Positions 47,428 through 58,898 of a stretch of 64,000 nucleotides of DNA are shown here, piece after piece. The DNA comes from Plasmopara viticola (lineage: Eukaryota > Oomycota > Peronosporomycetes > Peronosporales > Peronosporaceae). The notes below the pieces were generated by a model. That model saw only the letters and a program-made list of their open reading frames with translations. It was not told the origin of the DNA and searched no databases. Position 1 is the stretch's first letter; every line of letters starts with the position of its first letter. Both the position numbers and the translations under genes were made by a program. The stretch covers positions 682,001-746,000 of the forward strand of contig MBPM02000016.1 of the NCBI GenBank assembly GCA_001695595.3, in the 5' to 3' direction.

Positions 47428-48162
47428 TCACGGCTCCAGCACGAACAGTCTATAGGATCGCGTCGACTTCATCGTCGACCCCGATAGAGGGACATGCTCT
47501 CTTAATGTCAGTTTTGCTTTTTTAAACTTATCGAGCAAATCCTCTTCGTATGTAACCGTGCCAAAGTCGATGGTCGTAAGATACTTTAGAAGTGGCTTGG
47601 CTATCTCCACAACCTTCGAGTGGCTCGTCTGGATGGTCTGCGTCACGTAGATCTTTCCATGCCTAGGCTTCAGCATGCCCGCACAGTGCTTTAGTGCCTT
47701 CACCGCGTCAGGCATGAGCATAAGTGATGAGCTAAAGTAAATGGCATCGTAGGGTCCTCCTTGATAGTCGAAGATGGAGGCGTGGTGCACATGGACTTGT
47801 GTCATCAGCCGTGATTCTTTCAGCAGCGCTTGGCATCGCACGATATAGTCCTTATCGTAGTCAACACCATCCACAGTGATGCTCTTGGCTTTAAGCTGTT
47901 CCCCATTATTAATAAGAGCAAGACCGGTACCGATGCCGACGTCCAGAAACTTGCTGCCTTTCGGCAATCGCAATAACACCTCTGCATACCATCCAGTTGT
48001 CAGCTTGACAATCATGGTGTCGTAGATGCGAGCACGAAATAGACGCAAAAGACCGTGTAGAGTGAGTGCCACGGCACCTGCCATAACGCAATTCATCGAA
48101 GTAAGTGACCTGCTCGCCATATCTAGAGAAAGCACAGTGCAATACTTGAACAGAGTGAACAT
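47428..48162 (-). CDS. SAM-dependent class I methyltransferase
   Basis: A 244-aa frame with an N-terminal hydrophobic segment (MAGAVALTLHGLLRLF) and a Rossmann-type methyltransferase core: motif I KFLDVGIGTGLAL, motif II acidic VDGVDYDKDY, then IFDYQGGPYDAIYFSSSLML, and KIYVTQTIQ near motif VI. It is similar in style to UbiE/Erg6-type small-molecule methyltransferases; the substrate is not identifiable. Later in-frame ATGs (48120, MASRSL) could be the true start. The N-terminal helix suggests membrane association. It lies 195 bases upstream of the NAGLU start on the same strand. Confidence 0.75.
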   Translation of the reverse strand: MFTLFKYCTVLSLDMASRSLTSMNCVMAGAVALTLHGLLRLFRARIYDTMIVKLTTGWYAEVLLRLPKGSKFLDVGIGTGLALINNGEQLKAKSITVDGVDYDKDYIVRCQALLKESRLMTQVHVHHASIFDYQGGPYDAIYFSSSLMLMPDAVKALKHCAGMLKPRHGKIYVTQTIQTSHSKVVEIAKPLLKYLTTIDFGTVTYEEDLLDKFKKAKLTLREHVPLSGSTMKSTRSYRLFVLEP

Positions 48163-48777
48163 ATTAAATAGTAAAATTCTATTTTATATGTAGAAGTTAA
48201 TAATTGTTGCACTATTCGACAAGCAAATACCGATAAAAATTACTGCAATTTTTGCAACACCACCATATAGGCTACATTGGGGCGACCGTACTCTTCCGCG
48301 ACCGCTACGGCAACGAAATTCTTGATTATATATGACGAGGTTTGAAGTTGCTTCGGGTACGTGGTGGACTAGAGTGCTAGCAGGTGAACATTAGATAAAC
48401 GAACATTTGAAGAATTATATACGTGATCCGACATAAGTATCACCCAGACCTTCAATACTTGATCGTGGTGCACCTGCGTGTACAGTTTTTGACCGTAAGC
48501 AAGAAGATGCCGGCCGCGTATTTTATGCTTTCTACCAGACAGTGGCGAGACGACTAGAGCGTGATGATGTGACGCTTTTGCCGTCAATTTTATTCACATC
48601 GACTGCTCTTGGCTCCCCATTGTGAAAGCTGAGGATTGAAAATGACAATTATAAGACGCTCTTGTCGCGGCGGCTTAGCTCCTTCTAACAACCCCCACGC
48701 TTGAGATTGCGCAGATCACCATCGACCAATTTAATCGTCACAAGATGCGAAACCTTCCAATAAATCGCACGCCCATC

Positions 48778-49170
48778 TTACTCCATCAGCGCAAGAGGTA
48801 CCAAATCCTCGCAGCCCATGCCATCATCGATGTCACACAAGTTCTCATCCGTAAAAGTCGCCATGGTAGTGTCTTCTTTCTCCAAATTAGGCAGGTTTTC
48901 AATACTCATGGGCTCACATGCACCATTTAAAAAAAAACACGTCTTTCTGTCCGGCTCACTATTTGTAAGAACATCCATATAAAGCCTGTGGTCCCATAGT
49001 TTGCCACAAACTTCCATCACAATAAAGACACTTCTATCCGTACAGTAAGTATCTCGTAAAAAAATTCTCTGCTCTGGCCACAAGACCAGCGTTGACCACA
49101 AGTGGAGCCCAGAGGTAATGAAACCAACCCCAGAAGTCGCAACTGTCGAGCAATAATGGAACCGAGTCAC
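48778..49170 (-). CDS. Small hypothetical protein
   Basis: A 130-codon frame with a balanced amino-acid mix and an acidic C-terminus (ENLPNLEKEDTTMATF, then DENLCDIDDGMGCEDL). Nothing antisense competes with it. No domain recognised and no upstream exon found. It could be a real gene or the last exon of one; the start is arbitrary. Confidence 0.35.
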   Translation of the reverse strand: MTRFHYCSTVATSGVGFITSGLHLWSTLVLWPEQRIFLRDTYCTDRSVFIVMEVCGKLWDHRLYMDVLTNSEPDRKTCFFLNGACEPMSIENLPNLEKEDTTMATFTDENLCDIDDGMGCEDLVPLALME

Positions 49171-49277
49171 TTACTTTCACTATAATGTGGTACGTGGCTG
49201 CCTTCCTGTTGTCGCCAGCTCGGAATCGCTGAACACGTTGAACTGGCGATCAGGACCAGCAAATATCTAATTGCACA

Positions 49278-51383
49278 ATGGCAGCACCATCGAAATGGTT
49301 GTCATATTGGCAAGTCGTGCATTGGACCTGTTTAGGCGCGGGCGCGACGGCTGCGCTGTTTCTATTGCTCCACTCGGTGACGTTCCACCGACTGAAGCGA
49401 CGCGTGGCCGACCTGTTACTCAGTGGCATTGCATTCGCAGACCTGAGCTTTGTGGGGCTCGAAGCACTGAAACAGGCGCTCGAAACATCGTACCTGGCAC
49501 GATATCGGCACAAAGAGGCCCATGTAGAGAGTGTGCCGTCCACGACAGAAGACTTTATCTTGACGCTCTTGGCACGCTTTAGCTTCTTCATGTCGCTCTA
49601 CTGGACGGCAAACCTGTCGTTGCTGATGAGACTTGGCAACTTGGAGGCCCTTCGCGTCAAGACGAGTTTGCTCTTATCGTCGCTAGCCTCACTCGTCTTT
49701 GGCTATACCCACGCCCTCATTCCTACCTTGAATCGAAAAGAGTCGAACGATGCCAAAGTAGCGTCTACTGTCACTGCAAGCCTCGTTTTGATCATGCAAG
49801 TGACGCCTTTGGTACTCGTTCTCGCCAATGTCCGAGCGGTGAGAAAGTCAAGACTCAATGCCTCTGCTCGAGGACGAAACATCATTCGACGATTAGCAGG
49901 CTACTCACTCTGTGCAATGGTGCTCACGCTCCCCTTTGCGCTGGTGATCGTCTTCTTTCAAAGCGACGTGGGCGTGGGAGTCGTTGCCGAGACGCTCAAT
50001 TACTTGCTCCCCGTAGTCAATGCTCTATTGTTTGGTACAAGCTTGAGCTGCTGTCGCTGCTGCCTTCCGGCACGTGAGACGACCTTGCCACCACGATGTA
50101 GTGCTACGCCATCGTCCTCGATTGATGTCTCTGCTGGCGTCGTGACTGAAGAAAGTGAGACGCCGAGTAGTACGGGATATACGGCACTGCTTACTGGTGG
50201 TGCCTCCGATCTCCGTGGTCCATTGCGAGCTGATAGCCTCAATGCTATTGCTGAACTCGTCACGGACGTGGCGGCTGTCAAGATCGGAGCGGGGTCGAGT
50301 TCGGACGTCTACAAGGCGCAGTGGCTTGGGATCACAGTCGCCCTCAAGTGCTTGCGACTCTATGCTGGTGACACTTCCGATGCCCCGTTGTACATGACGC
50401 ATCTCAATGGGCTGCGTACCGAGTTTCTCGAGGAAGCGACCTTAGCTGCTCAGTTGCGCCATCCAAATATCACGTTATTTATTAAAATGGCCACCTTTCG
50501 AGGGAGCTTGTGTCTCGTCAAGTAGGTATTTTCATGCAAACACTGCTGAAACTTATAAGGTATTAACCGCCCATTGCTCTCATTTTGCTACTTTCATAGC
50601 GAGTATTGCGCGCGTGGATCACTACGAGATGTGCTGCGAGCGAATCCACTGATGGAGTGGAATACAAGGATTCGTCTCGCGTTTGAAGCGGCAAAAGGGT
50701 TGGCCTTCATGCACAACCGCAAGCCTGTTTACTTGCACCGGGATCTCAAGGCGTCAAACATTCTCGTCACTTCGGATTGGACTGCAAAGATTGCAGACTT
50801 TGGCATCACTCGGATTGCCACGCATATTACGGCAAGAAAACAGCATCTTTCCCAGCAATCATCGACCCAATCGCTTCAGTCCTTGCCATCGATCGACGAA
50901 AGCGTTTGCATGGAGGAGAATGCTGCGTCGGAGCTCACAACGTTTGCTGGGACGTGGCGTTGGAATGCACCCGAAATTATGCGAAACCCGAGTGCGTGCC
51001 AATTCAATCGCGAGACGGATATTTACAGCTTTGGGGTCTCGCTGTGGGAGATTCTAACGAATGGCGCGGTTCCGTTTGGCGAGGTGAATTTCGATCATCA
51101 GGTGCGCCACCTCGTGGCAGCAGGGGAACGACCTGCCCTTCCATCGTCTTACTTGCGACTTGCCCCGCCCGAATTCATTGACGTCATGTGTGCATGCTGG
51201 CACCAGCGACCGCAGAAGCGACCGAGTGCGCAAGCTGTCATGTTGCGTCTTGGATCGTTGTCCCAATCGATGTGGAACAGCTCGGAATATTACGATTCGT
51301 CGCAAAGCACCGCACGGTATGCTTATAGTGGCAGCTATAGTCAAGCAATGGACTCGAACCAGAGTTGCCCAACACTGTTGTGA
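49278..51383 (+). CDS. Seven-transmembrane receptor fused to a TKL-type protein kinase
   Basis: Two exons, 49278..50521 and 50600..51383, 675 aa. The N-terminal ~265 residues contain seven hydrophobic helices in a GPCR-like arrangement (roughly residues 15-35, 43-65, 90-115, 130-150, 158-182, 205-225 and 235-255), with cytoplasmic basic loops such as VRAVRKSRLNASARGRN. After a Cys-rich juxtamembrane patch (CCRCCLPAR) and a Ser/Thr linker comes a complete kinase domain from about residue 332: GAGSSSDVYKAQW, ALKCL, hinge NEYCARGSLRDVL across the splice, HRDLKASNIL, DFGITR, WRWNAPEI, DIYSFGVSLWEI and RPSAQAV. The motifs place the kinase in the tyrosine-kinase-like (TKL) group. All catalytic residues are present. 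The C-terminal tail is Ser/Tyr-rich. This is a GPCR-bigram type protein; ligand and pathway are unknown. Confidence 0.9.
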
Positions 51384-51755
51384 TAATGAAAGTAGAAAGT
51401 GCCATTTGTAAGAAAATCTCTAGGTTAATTATAAGAAAAAAATAATATACACTTAACAAATATTTTGATAATGATCGAGGACTGCGGTGCATCGAGAACA
51501 CCTGTAACCTGTTGGTCTCGAGTTCAACTGAGAGCTGGTAATTGGCAATTCGGTCGACTTCGTCTTTGCACCTCATGATCACGCAACTGATTTCGTACTC
51601 TTGCACCTCGGACTTACTTTTCTAATCAGGCTCGTCACGAGCAGCAGTCACTGTTTCTCAATCTGTAGGCGGTGGATGTATGTTTATGGATGTTGTCATT
51701 GTAGTTATACAGCCATTGGGCAACTTTCAATTGAAGTATCATAGGGGTTATATCA

Positions 51756-51817
51756 ATCAGTTTGACCGTTAGCAGTTTTAGTCATATTGATCAGTTTGAC
51801 TGTTAGCAGTTTTAGTC
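51756..51817 (+). repeat. Direct repeat, 28 bp x 2, 34 bp apart
   Basis: ATCAGTTTGACCGTTAGCAG and onward at 51756-51783 recurs at 51790-51817 with one mismatch. Confidence 0.85.
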
Positions 51818-54800
51818 GCCTGAGGTTATCAAGACGTCATCACATCCACATTTGGAAAGATCCATGTATTCTTGATACCTTGGGTGTGCAACTGTCCCGG
51901 CTTTTATTGACACGTACGCACGAAAGGGGTGGAATCATAAATTACCAAAGCCCTGCCACGCGGATTTGGACATAGATGTGTAGATCCGGGGCTCGTGCTC
52001 TGCTAGGCACAGCACGCTCAGGATCGAGTCTTGCTTGTCCACTACAGAAAAACATTTTCGTGGTAATTAAATTCTTACCATCACAGCCGGGTTCAATTTA
52101 CCCTAGGAATGTGTACCACTACCCTCACACCGAAAGTGACTTACGTTCGTTGCTCTCCCTTACCCTTCAGATCAACAATTTGCATTGGCTTGCTGATGCG
52201 CAAACATTAAGCGATTTCCACATCTACCAGGACTTGAAATGCACTTTTACTCCCTCGTGCACTTGCTTTTAGTCCATTGCTGCTGATTCTTAAAGACATT
52301 TTAGCTCTCAAAGGCTAGGCATCTTTTGTGTGCATGTTAAGAGCGGTTAAATCTCCCTGCCCCGACTGGCGAGCGGATTTTCTGTTTTTAAGAGCACAGC
52401 TACTACCAGCGACCCTTAAAAGGTCTAAAGCGAGACAAAGATTCATTTTGTCGGCTCCCTTCGGAGCAGGCACGAACATATTGCTCTCGTTACATCAGCT
52501 ACAACTGCGGATGGTACTTTGCAACTGCGATGGTACTTTGATCAGTAACACATACGGTCATTGTGACGGTACATTGGGTGCATGCCCACGGACACTATTA
52601 TGTACGCTTAAAATTGCTCATCACAGCATTTTGAGAAATAACCTATTTGTGGTTGTATCTAATTGATTTGATCGGGTAGCTTTGGTAATCTGTAAATTCG
52701 TCAGCCAAGTAGAGCGGGCATCCATAGCAGCCTTTTTATTGATGGCCGATAATATGTTGATTTGCGAACGAATTGATCATTAAGTATTTAACCCATAAGC
52801 TTTACGTTGATATGCTTTAAGTTATCGCTTACATGCTCGGCTTCATTGGCAAAAAATTCAACTTGTCAAGCGCGTCAACTAATGACCTTTAATCCACTGA
52901 AGGCGTTGACTAGTGTGCTTAGGTCAGAGAAAAATCTAGCTTTTAGAATGTCAGCTGAACATAATCAGCAGGGCGAGGAACGCGGCTACAACCTTTCGAA
53001 ATAAACAATAGGTCTTAACATTGAAATCTCGTGATCAAGAAATGTAGTATTATTGGATGCCAAAACCAAATCGGCCGGGAGTATAAGTTCGGCAGTTAAA
53101 GAATATGAGCCATCGTACCATGAGATCTATCACGGTCATGGAAATACGTGTATCGACACACATCACCAACTTTCCAAAGGCGATGTCGGCACGACCAAGA
53201 TATTCTGGAAGGGTCATGAAAAGTATTACAATTATTCGAAATCCAAGAATCATACAAGTTCCGAGGTGCCTTTGAAGCGTTGTACGCGTGTTCAACCTCG
53301 ATACCGAATAAAATACGACGTGGCTGATGGTGCCTGTAGCCACTGAAACATACACTATAATCTTGAGAAATTATGTACTTGCTATAAGCTGCTGGAGCTG
53401 ACTACAAGACAAAGCAGTTTTCCTAAGCAGTCTAAAATATTCCATCAAAGACGTGTGACGGTCGGTTTGAAGGTAAAAATTACAAGAAATATGGCCAAAA
53501 AATCTTGATATGTCGAAATAGAGGCAACCTCGGACTTTGAAATCCGTCAAAAATGATCTCATGTTCGTAAACAAAGCTGCGCTGAGGTCGCACCTTCTTA
53601 TGAAGAAGGCGTCAACATACGATAGGAGCGTCTAACATAAAGGCCAGCATCATCCATTATGAATGCGTAGCAGAGATGAGGTGCTTTACGGACACCGAGA
53701 GCTTCTTACAAAGTTGCGGGGCTATCCCTCTCTATATAAATCGTTAGAGTCGATGAAAGGCCTCTGCGATTATTGTCAGAATCAACGGGTTCCTTGTGAA
53801 TATTTTGCAGTTTTGGTCGCAAGCTGGAGTATGGTAAGACAAACCGCATTTCCGGGCTTGTGCCTTTAATTCCAGCGCCTGCCTCGGCGATATGCTGAAG
53901 GAAAATCATTTCGGAGGCAAGTTTACTCCACCCACCAATAACTAAGACCACAGCCGTAAGAATCGTCGTCTCAAGTAGTTAGGCTTAAGTAGAGAACACC
54001 CTCCACGTCATCCAAGCCCAGAAATGGTTCTTTAATTCGATCTTGCCTATGGCAATCGAAAGTATGCAAGGGATTACCATTCCCGAGTGCAAGCCACCCT
54101 TTCTCGTTATCTATTGCCGACGCCGCAAAAAAGGCCAACTAATAAAATGAAGCACGCGCAAATCGCGTCGTAAGGTCGCGCAAATACGTTGGTTTTTTTC
54201 TATCATAGATGTCGTGAAAGAAGTAACATTTGAAAAAATTTTACGGCGCGCGAAGAAGTTAAGCATACTGTTTGACGCTTCGGCCCACCAGTCAATAATC
54301 AATATAAGGCCCGCGCTCTCCACTTGGTGGAGTGAGAGGCTACTTCAGAGCTTTTTTGATAGAGCAGCTCTTTGATGAACAAGCCGTTTCTGGCTCTACG
54401 CCCATGGCGCTAATACAGCGTTTGGTGGAGGCACAGCTCTTGTTGAGGGTGAAGTCTTTTTGGCACATAGGTCATTTTTGCTGCAGAAACCTTTTATTAG
54501 TCATTCATTTGGCTCAGAGATTCGTATTTTTTGCTCTGCAAGATGATTATTACAATTTTGTCAACGGGCGATGGATTCTCTCATATTGGTGTACCCCCAG
54601 CTTTAGTAGGCAAGAGCATAACATAAACCCAAGATTCTGTGGTAAAAGCTGGCTTTTCGTTTAGGCATTACATGTCTCCTGGTCCAGGCATTCGGTTGGC
54701 ATTTAGACCTAAAAATTCTGAAAAAAAGAAGTCCATGCATAAATTACGGCTCTCTGTATTATATTACTAATTTCTTATTGGCAGTTGATTGCACACGCTG

Positions 54801-55476
54801 CTCCTTATAAGACCAGAAAGAGTAAGAGACCTTACCGGAAGATCGCGTGCTTTCATACTTGACCCCTCTGTGCAATGTGTTGTCTGAAGTCGTCATGCCT
54901 TTTGCAAGTTTAATCTAGTTTGCTTCCTGCTCGCAGAAAAACTCTACAAAAATGATAGCAGAATTTACATATAAAGCAGCTATTAATATGCTTGCGTACG
55001 GCGCGGCAGATTTTTCTAGATGAACCACTTGGATTGGTCGATCAACAATGCTATTGCTTCAAAGAGAATTGTTCTAGCACTGGTTTTTTTTACCATAGCA
55101 TATAACACAGTTATGCAATCAGGATGGCTTGACTTCACTTTCGTTTTCGTATATAATCTACGTTTTGTTAAATTCCATAGAGTGTGTGAAGTGGCAGTGA
55201 ACAAAACTGGTTGATTTTATGGCGTAGGTACATCAATGATTCACCGAATATTAGCTGTGGTATCTAAAGCGCATTCCTACTTGATATGCCTTGATGGTGT
55301 TGCCTGGAAGTCTCAGTTTTGAGGGTGCGGGACATCTTGATTTATAAAGCAGAACGTTTTTTGACAGCCTACTTCAATTGTTGCTCGAGAAACAAGGCTT
55401 ACCCAATGCTTTTATTATTTTGAGCAGTTAAAATGCTGGATGGGTGTACTTTGTGAATCCATCTTAGACTTGGGAG

Positions 55477-55791
55477 ATGAGACAGCAAAACTTGTATTCG
55501 TCCCAATTAATGCCTAGCATAAATGTAGAGCATTTTTGGATTTTACAAAAAATGTTGCTCAATCAGGTATTAGATATACGAAAATTAAGAACGCGGTACC
55601 TCATATTCCTTCACAGCGTAATGGTCAACGGTAACGCTGCAAGCACAAGGGCTGCAGCAGCTTCTTACTTAGCAGAAATATTAGCTCCGTTGATACTAAA
55701 AACACAAATCGCCAATTGCCTGACTCCAAGAGCTAATATTGGTCTTTTCGCCGAAAACCTGTACTACATGAACATTTTAAATGTGAACTGA
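55477..55791 (+). pseudogene. Possible relic of a RhoGAP-like domain
   Basis: A 104-codon stretch contains LRTRYLIFLHSVMVNGNAAS followed by ASYLAEILAPLIL, which resembles the last helices of a RhoGAP domain (asparagine-containing turn, then a helix ending LAPLL). There are no upstream exons with the arginine finger and the region is otherwise decayed. The match is weak. Confidence 0.2.
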
Positions 55792-58700
55792 AGGGTTTAT
55801 TTATTATTGTAGTCGCGGGGTAGTTGCTCTACATTCACCATCTGCAAAAAAAATTCTACTTGTATGCATTAAGCAATAAACTTCTTTCGAACATCGAATT
55901 TGAAGGTCGGCACGGCAAAATAAGAAAGAGATCCGGACTCTACGATACGTATTTTGGCTTCCTGAGCCTTTATCGACTCCATTACTTTAGGCACTACGTT
56001 TATTGAGGAATGTCAGTCACGGGCTGAGGCATTACGAGTACATCAGAGTAACATTGTCACTTCTCCTTTAGCGATGGGAGCAAGGGGTTTATATAGACAA
56101 CTTCGGTTGACCTCAGTTGCAAAGAGTGCTGTACATAAGAGCGTCGGATAATAGACACTGATGGTATCGAACACAAGATTCGGAACGTGTGGCAGATTAT
56201 TCCACGCACATACAAGTTCATAAAATGGTTTTTATTGAAATTAAAGTAGCATATACTCGCATATCGATGATGATATTGTGGATGCAAGGTCACGACAATA
56301 CCTGTCACTGCGAGTGGAGGGGCGCATGCTGTTAACAGCATGATCATCTTTAAGCCAATACATATGGGCTTTGATGGCATTAACAACGGTCATCGAACTC
56401 AGCTTTTGTCGTATACCACGCAAGTTGTTTTTTCAGAGATCAAGGCATTGCAAACAAGGCCCTGGATGTGTTTGTGAAGAGTCTAGTTATTCAAAGAGTA
56501 GCGCTCGTCGTGCGCAGCGCTCACTGTATGTTAGACTGAAAAAGCTGTCAAGAGTTCGAAGCAACGGAGGCGCTAGTCCTCTGCGTACATTAGCACAACT
56601 CTTTTTTGAACGTCAATGTATAAGTCGGGACTACAATGCACAATCGTGTCGACACAAACACAACAGGAATGTCTCTGCACGACGTCAATCTTGTTGTGAA
56701 AGTAACGGCAACGTATGTTGCGCATTAAATGGCACGAGCTGTCATGCCTTGTAGGAAAAGTAGTTTTGTCTGTGAATGTTGATAGTGGTCGGCCATATGC
56801 TTCGAAAATGGAAGTAGCCGGATTAGGCAAAGGCACAATGAGTTTAAAGTCCATTCTGTCAGTATTCGCGACGAGGTTTAAGTCAAACGATCTGCGAAAG
56901 AGGACAACTTTTTGCCACATTTAATGAAGCGGTGTCGTTAGTCATCGGACTCACTGGTGATGCAAAAATCCTCACTAAAATAGACAAAGCTTATGGGTTT
57001 CAGGGGCAAAGATCCGACGTGGGGGGCTTCGTTGACGAGTTGATTCTAATTGCGTAACAGGAGGGAAACAGAAAAAGCAAAAGCGACAAAACTCGGCACA
57101 TATCTCGAGTTTCTCCGTGACGAAGTCCGGAGTATCTCATTGGATCTGGTCCGTGTTTTCTTTGGTAAAGGCGTGCAAATATGTAATTTTATGAGACGCG
57201 CCTTCGGTGCTTCCCCTGATAGAGGTTCACGTCGTGATACTGACTTAGTTTTAACACAACCAATTACTATGAAAAGCGGCAACCTTTTTAACCTAAAAAA
57301 ATGTGTAACATTTCTGACGTGAAGAGGGAGGCAGGAATGGTTTAGGAAGGCAAGTTTCCAAATTCATGGCGGCAAATTTTGCAAATGGCAAGTGGTATTT
57401 TACGCGCTTGTAAAAGAACTTGTTGCAAGGAGATGTACAATTTACACTACAATTGACTTTGTCGGCAGATCCTATCAACTTTTTAAACGATAGAGTCACA
57501 TACCTTTGACCACGGACAGCACTCACAGTGGTATGCTCTAATCTCGACAAAGTCGACTCCTTCCCTTTGGTATCTGTGTGGTACCGAAGAAAGACAACAA
57601 TGGCGGTCCTTTTGGACCTGACAAGATGACCAGTGTCAACAACCAGCGTCTATTGACGTCCTCCCTTTAACGTATTAGCCAACTCTTGGTGCTAAGTTTT
57701 TCACACCTATTCCAATAAGAGTGCCCTTGCCTTATTTCAGCACTTTAGTGTTGCAAGGATTAAGTCCAATAAGATTGACCGTTTCGCGTGACATCTTGAC
57801 CTCAGCTTCAAAGAAAGCCCCTTAAAAGTCTTTTTATGCTACCGTCTTCTTAAACTTTGCCCAGACGATCGTCAAAGTATTCGACGTTTAGGGCCTGAAT
57901 GATCGCTTAATCAAGCAATTTAAAACCGCAAGCGTGCCTAGTCCTTAACATCGAGGGACTTTAAACAAAACCTCGAGAAATTAAAAGGCCAGGCAATGAT
58001 CTGAAAAAGCAGCAGCTTACGCACAGAAAATTGATTGCATAGAAAAAAACGGGGAGTGACGAAGGCATTTTGGAGGCAAACGGCCATCCCGAAATCATTA
58101 CCACAATTAATTTAAAAAATCTGGAGTGTACTTGTGAAGGTAATAAAAAGCCAAAGTCAATTCTCGTGCTAGAAAATGCTGTTATCTAAACACCGCCGGT
58201 TCACTCTTTGCTTCTAATACACTTGCACAGCATCAAGTCACGCCACCAAGTAAAAGAACTACAATCCTCGCACGTTAAAGTTAAACATACAGTTAATGAA
58301 GCACACCTTTGCACCGTTGCGATCTACACGACAATAAATCAGTTATTTGCTTGTACTAAAGAGGAAGCCTTCGAGAATTCCCGATGGTAGCAAACAGCGA
58401 CATGCGAGATCCTCTCACACCAAGGTTGGAGGCTACATGTAGCAAAGCATTGGAGCATAAGGTTTTTGAAATTCATCACGATCAAGTCAATGATCTTCGA
58501 AAGCTGATTTGCAAACTTAACAAATATCAATCGAAGTTGCTGGTCGAATGCTCGAATTTTAAAAAAATATAAATGGAAATGTTTAACGAGTTTACTTTGG
58601 GTAAAAGCCCCATGCATTTCCTATTCACGAAAGCCATAGTCAAGGGTGATCGAGCCTACCAAGAGCTCGTCAAGTCGCTTGCGCAAAACACGACGTCGTC

Positions 58701-58898
58701 CTCTTCACGTATCTTGAAAGCCAACTACCGAAATCTAAGCTTTGCAGCAGAAAAATCTTCACTCACTCACTGACTCACAACCAAGTCCAATCGACGTCCA
58801 TTCTCAAATAAATAAACCCTACTTTACGACACGTCATTCCTTCTTCATTGTCTTGCACGGGTCATTCCTCTAAGTATATCCACGTTCAGTTTGGACTT

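Larger units (their letters stand above)
51384..58898. other. Long gene-poor tract
   Basis: 7.5 kb without a supported gene. Only short, unrelated open frames occur, and AT-rich stretches predominate. A direct repeat lies at 51756-51817, and one frame (55477-55791) has weak RhoGAP-like character. It is probably decayed transposons and relics. Confidence 0.5.

Noticed and set aside
52080..52110. tRNA T-arm-like GGGTTCAATT
   Set aside because: No matching acceptor, D or anticodon arms could be drawn; no tRNA or rRNA gene was recognised in the window.
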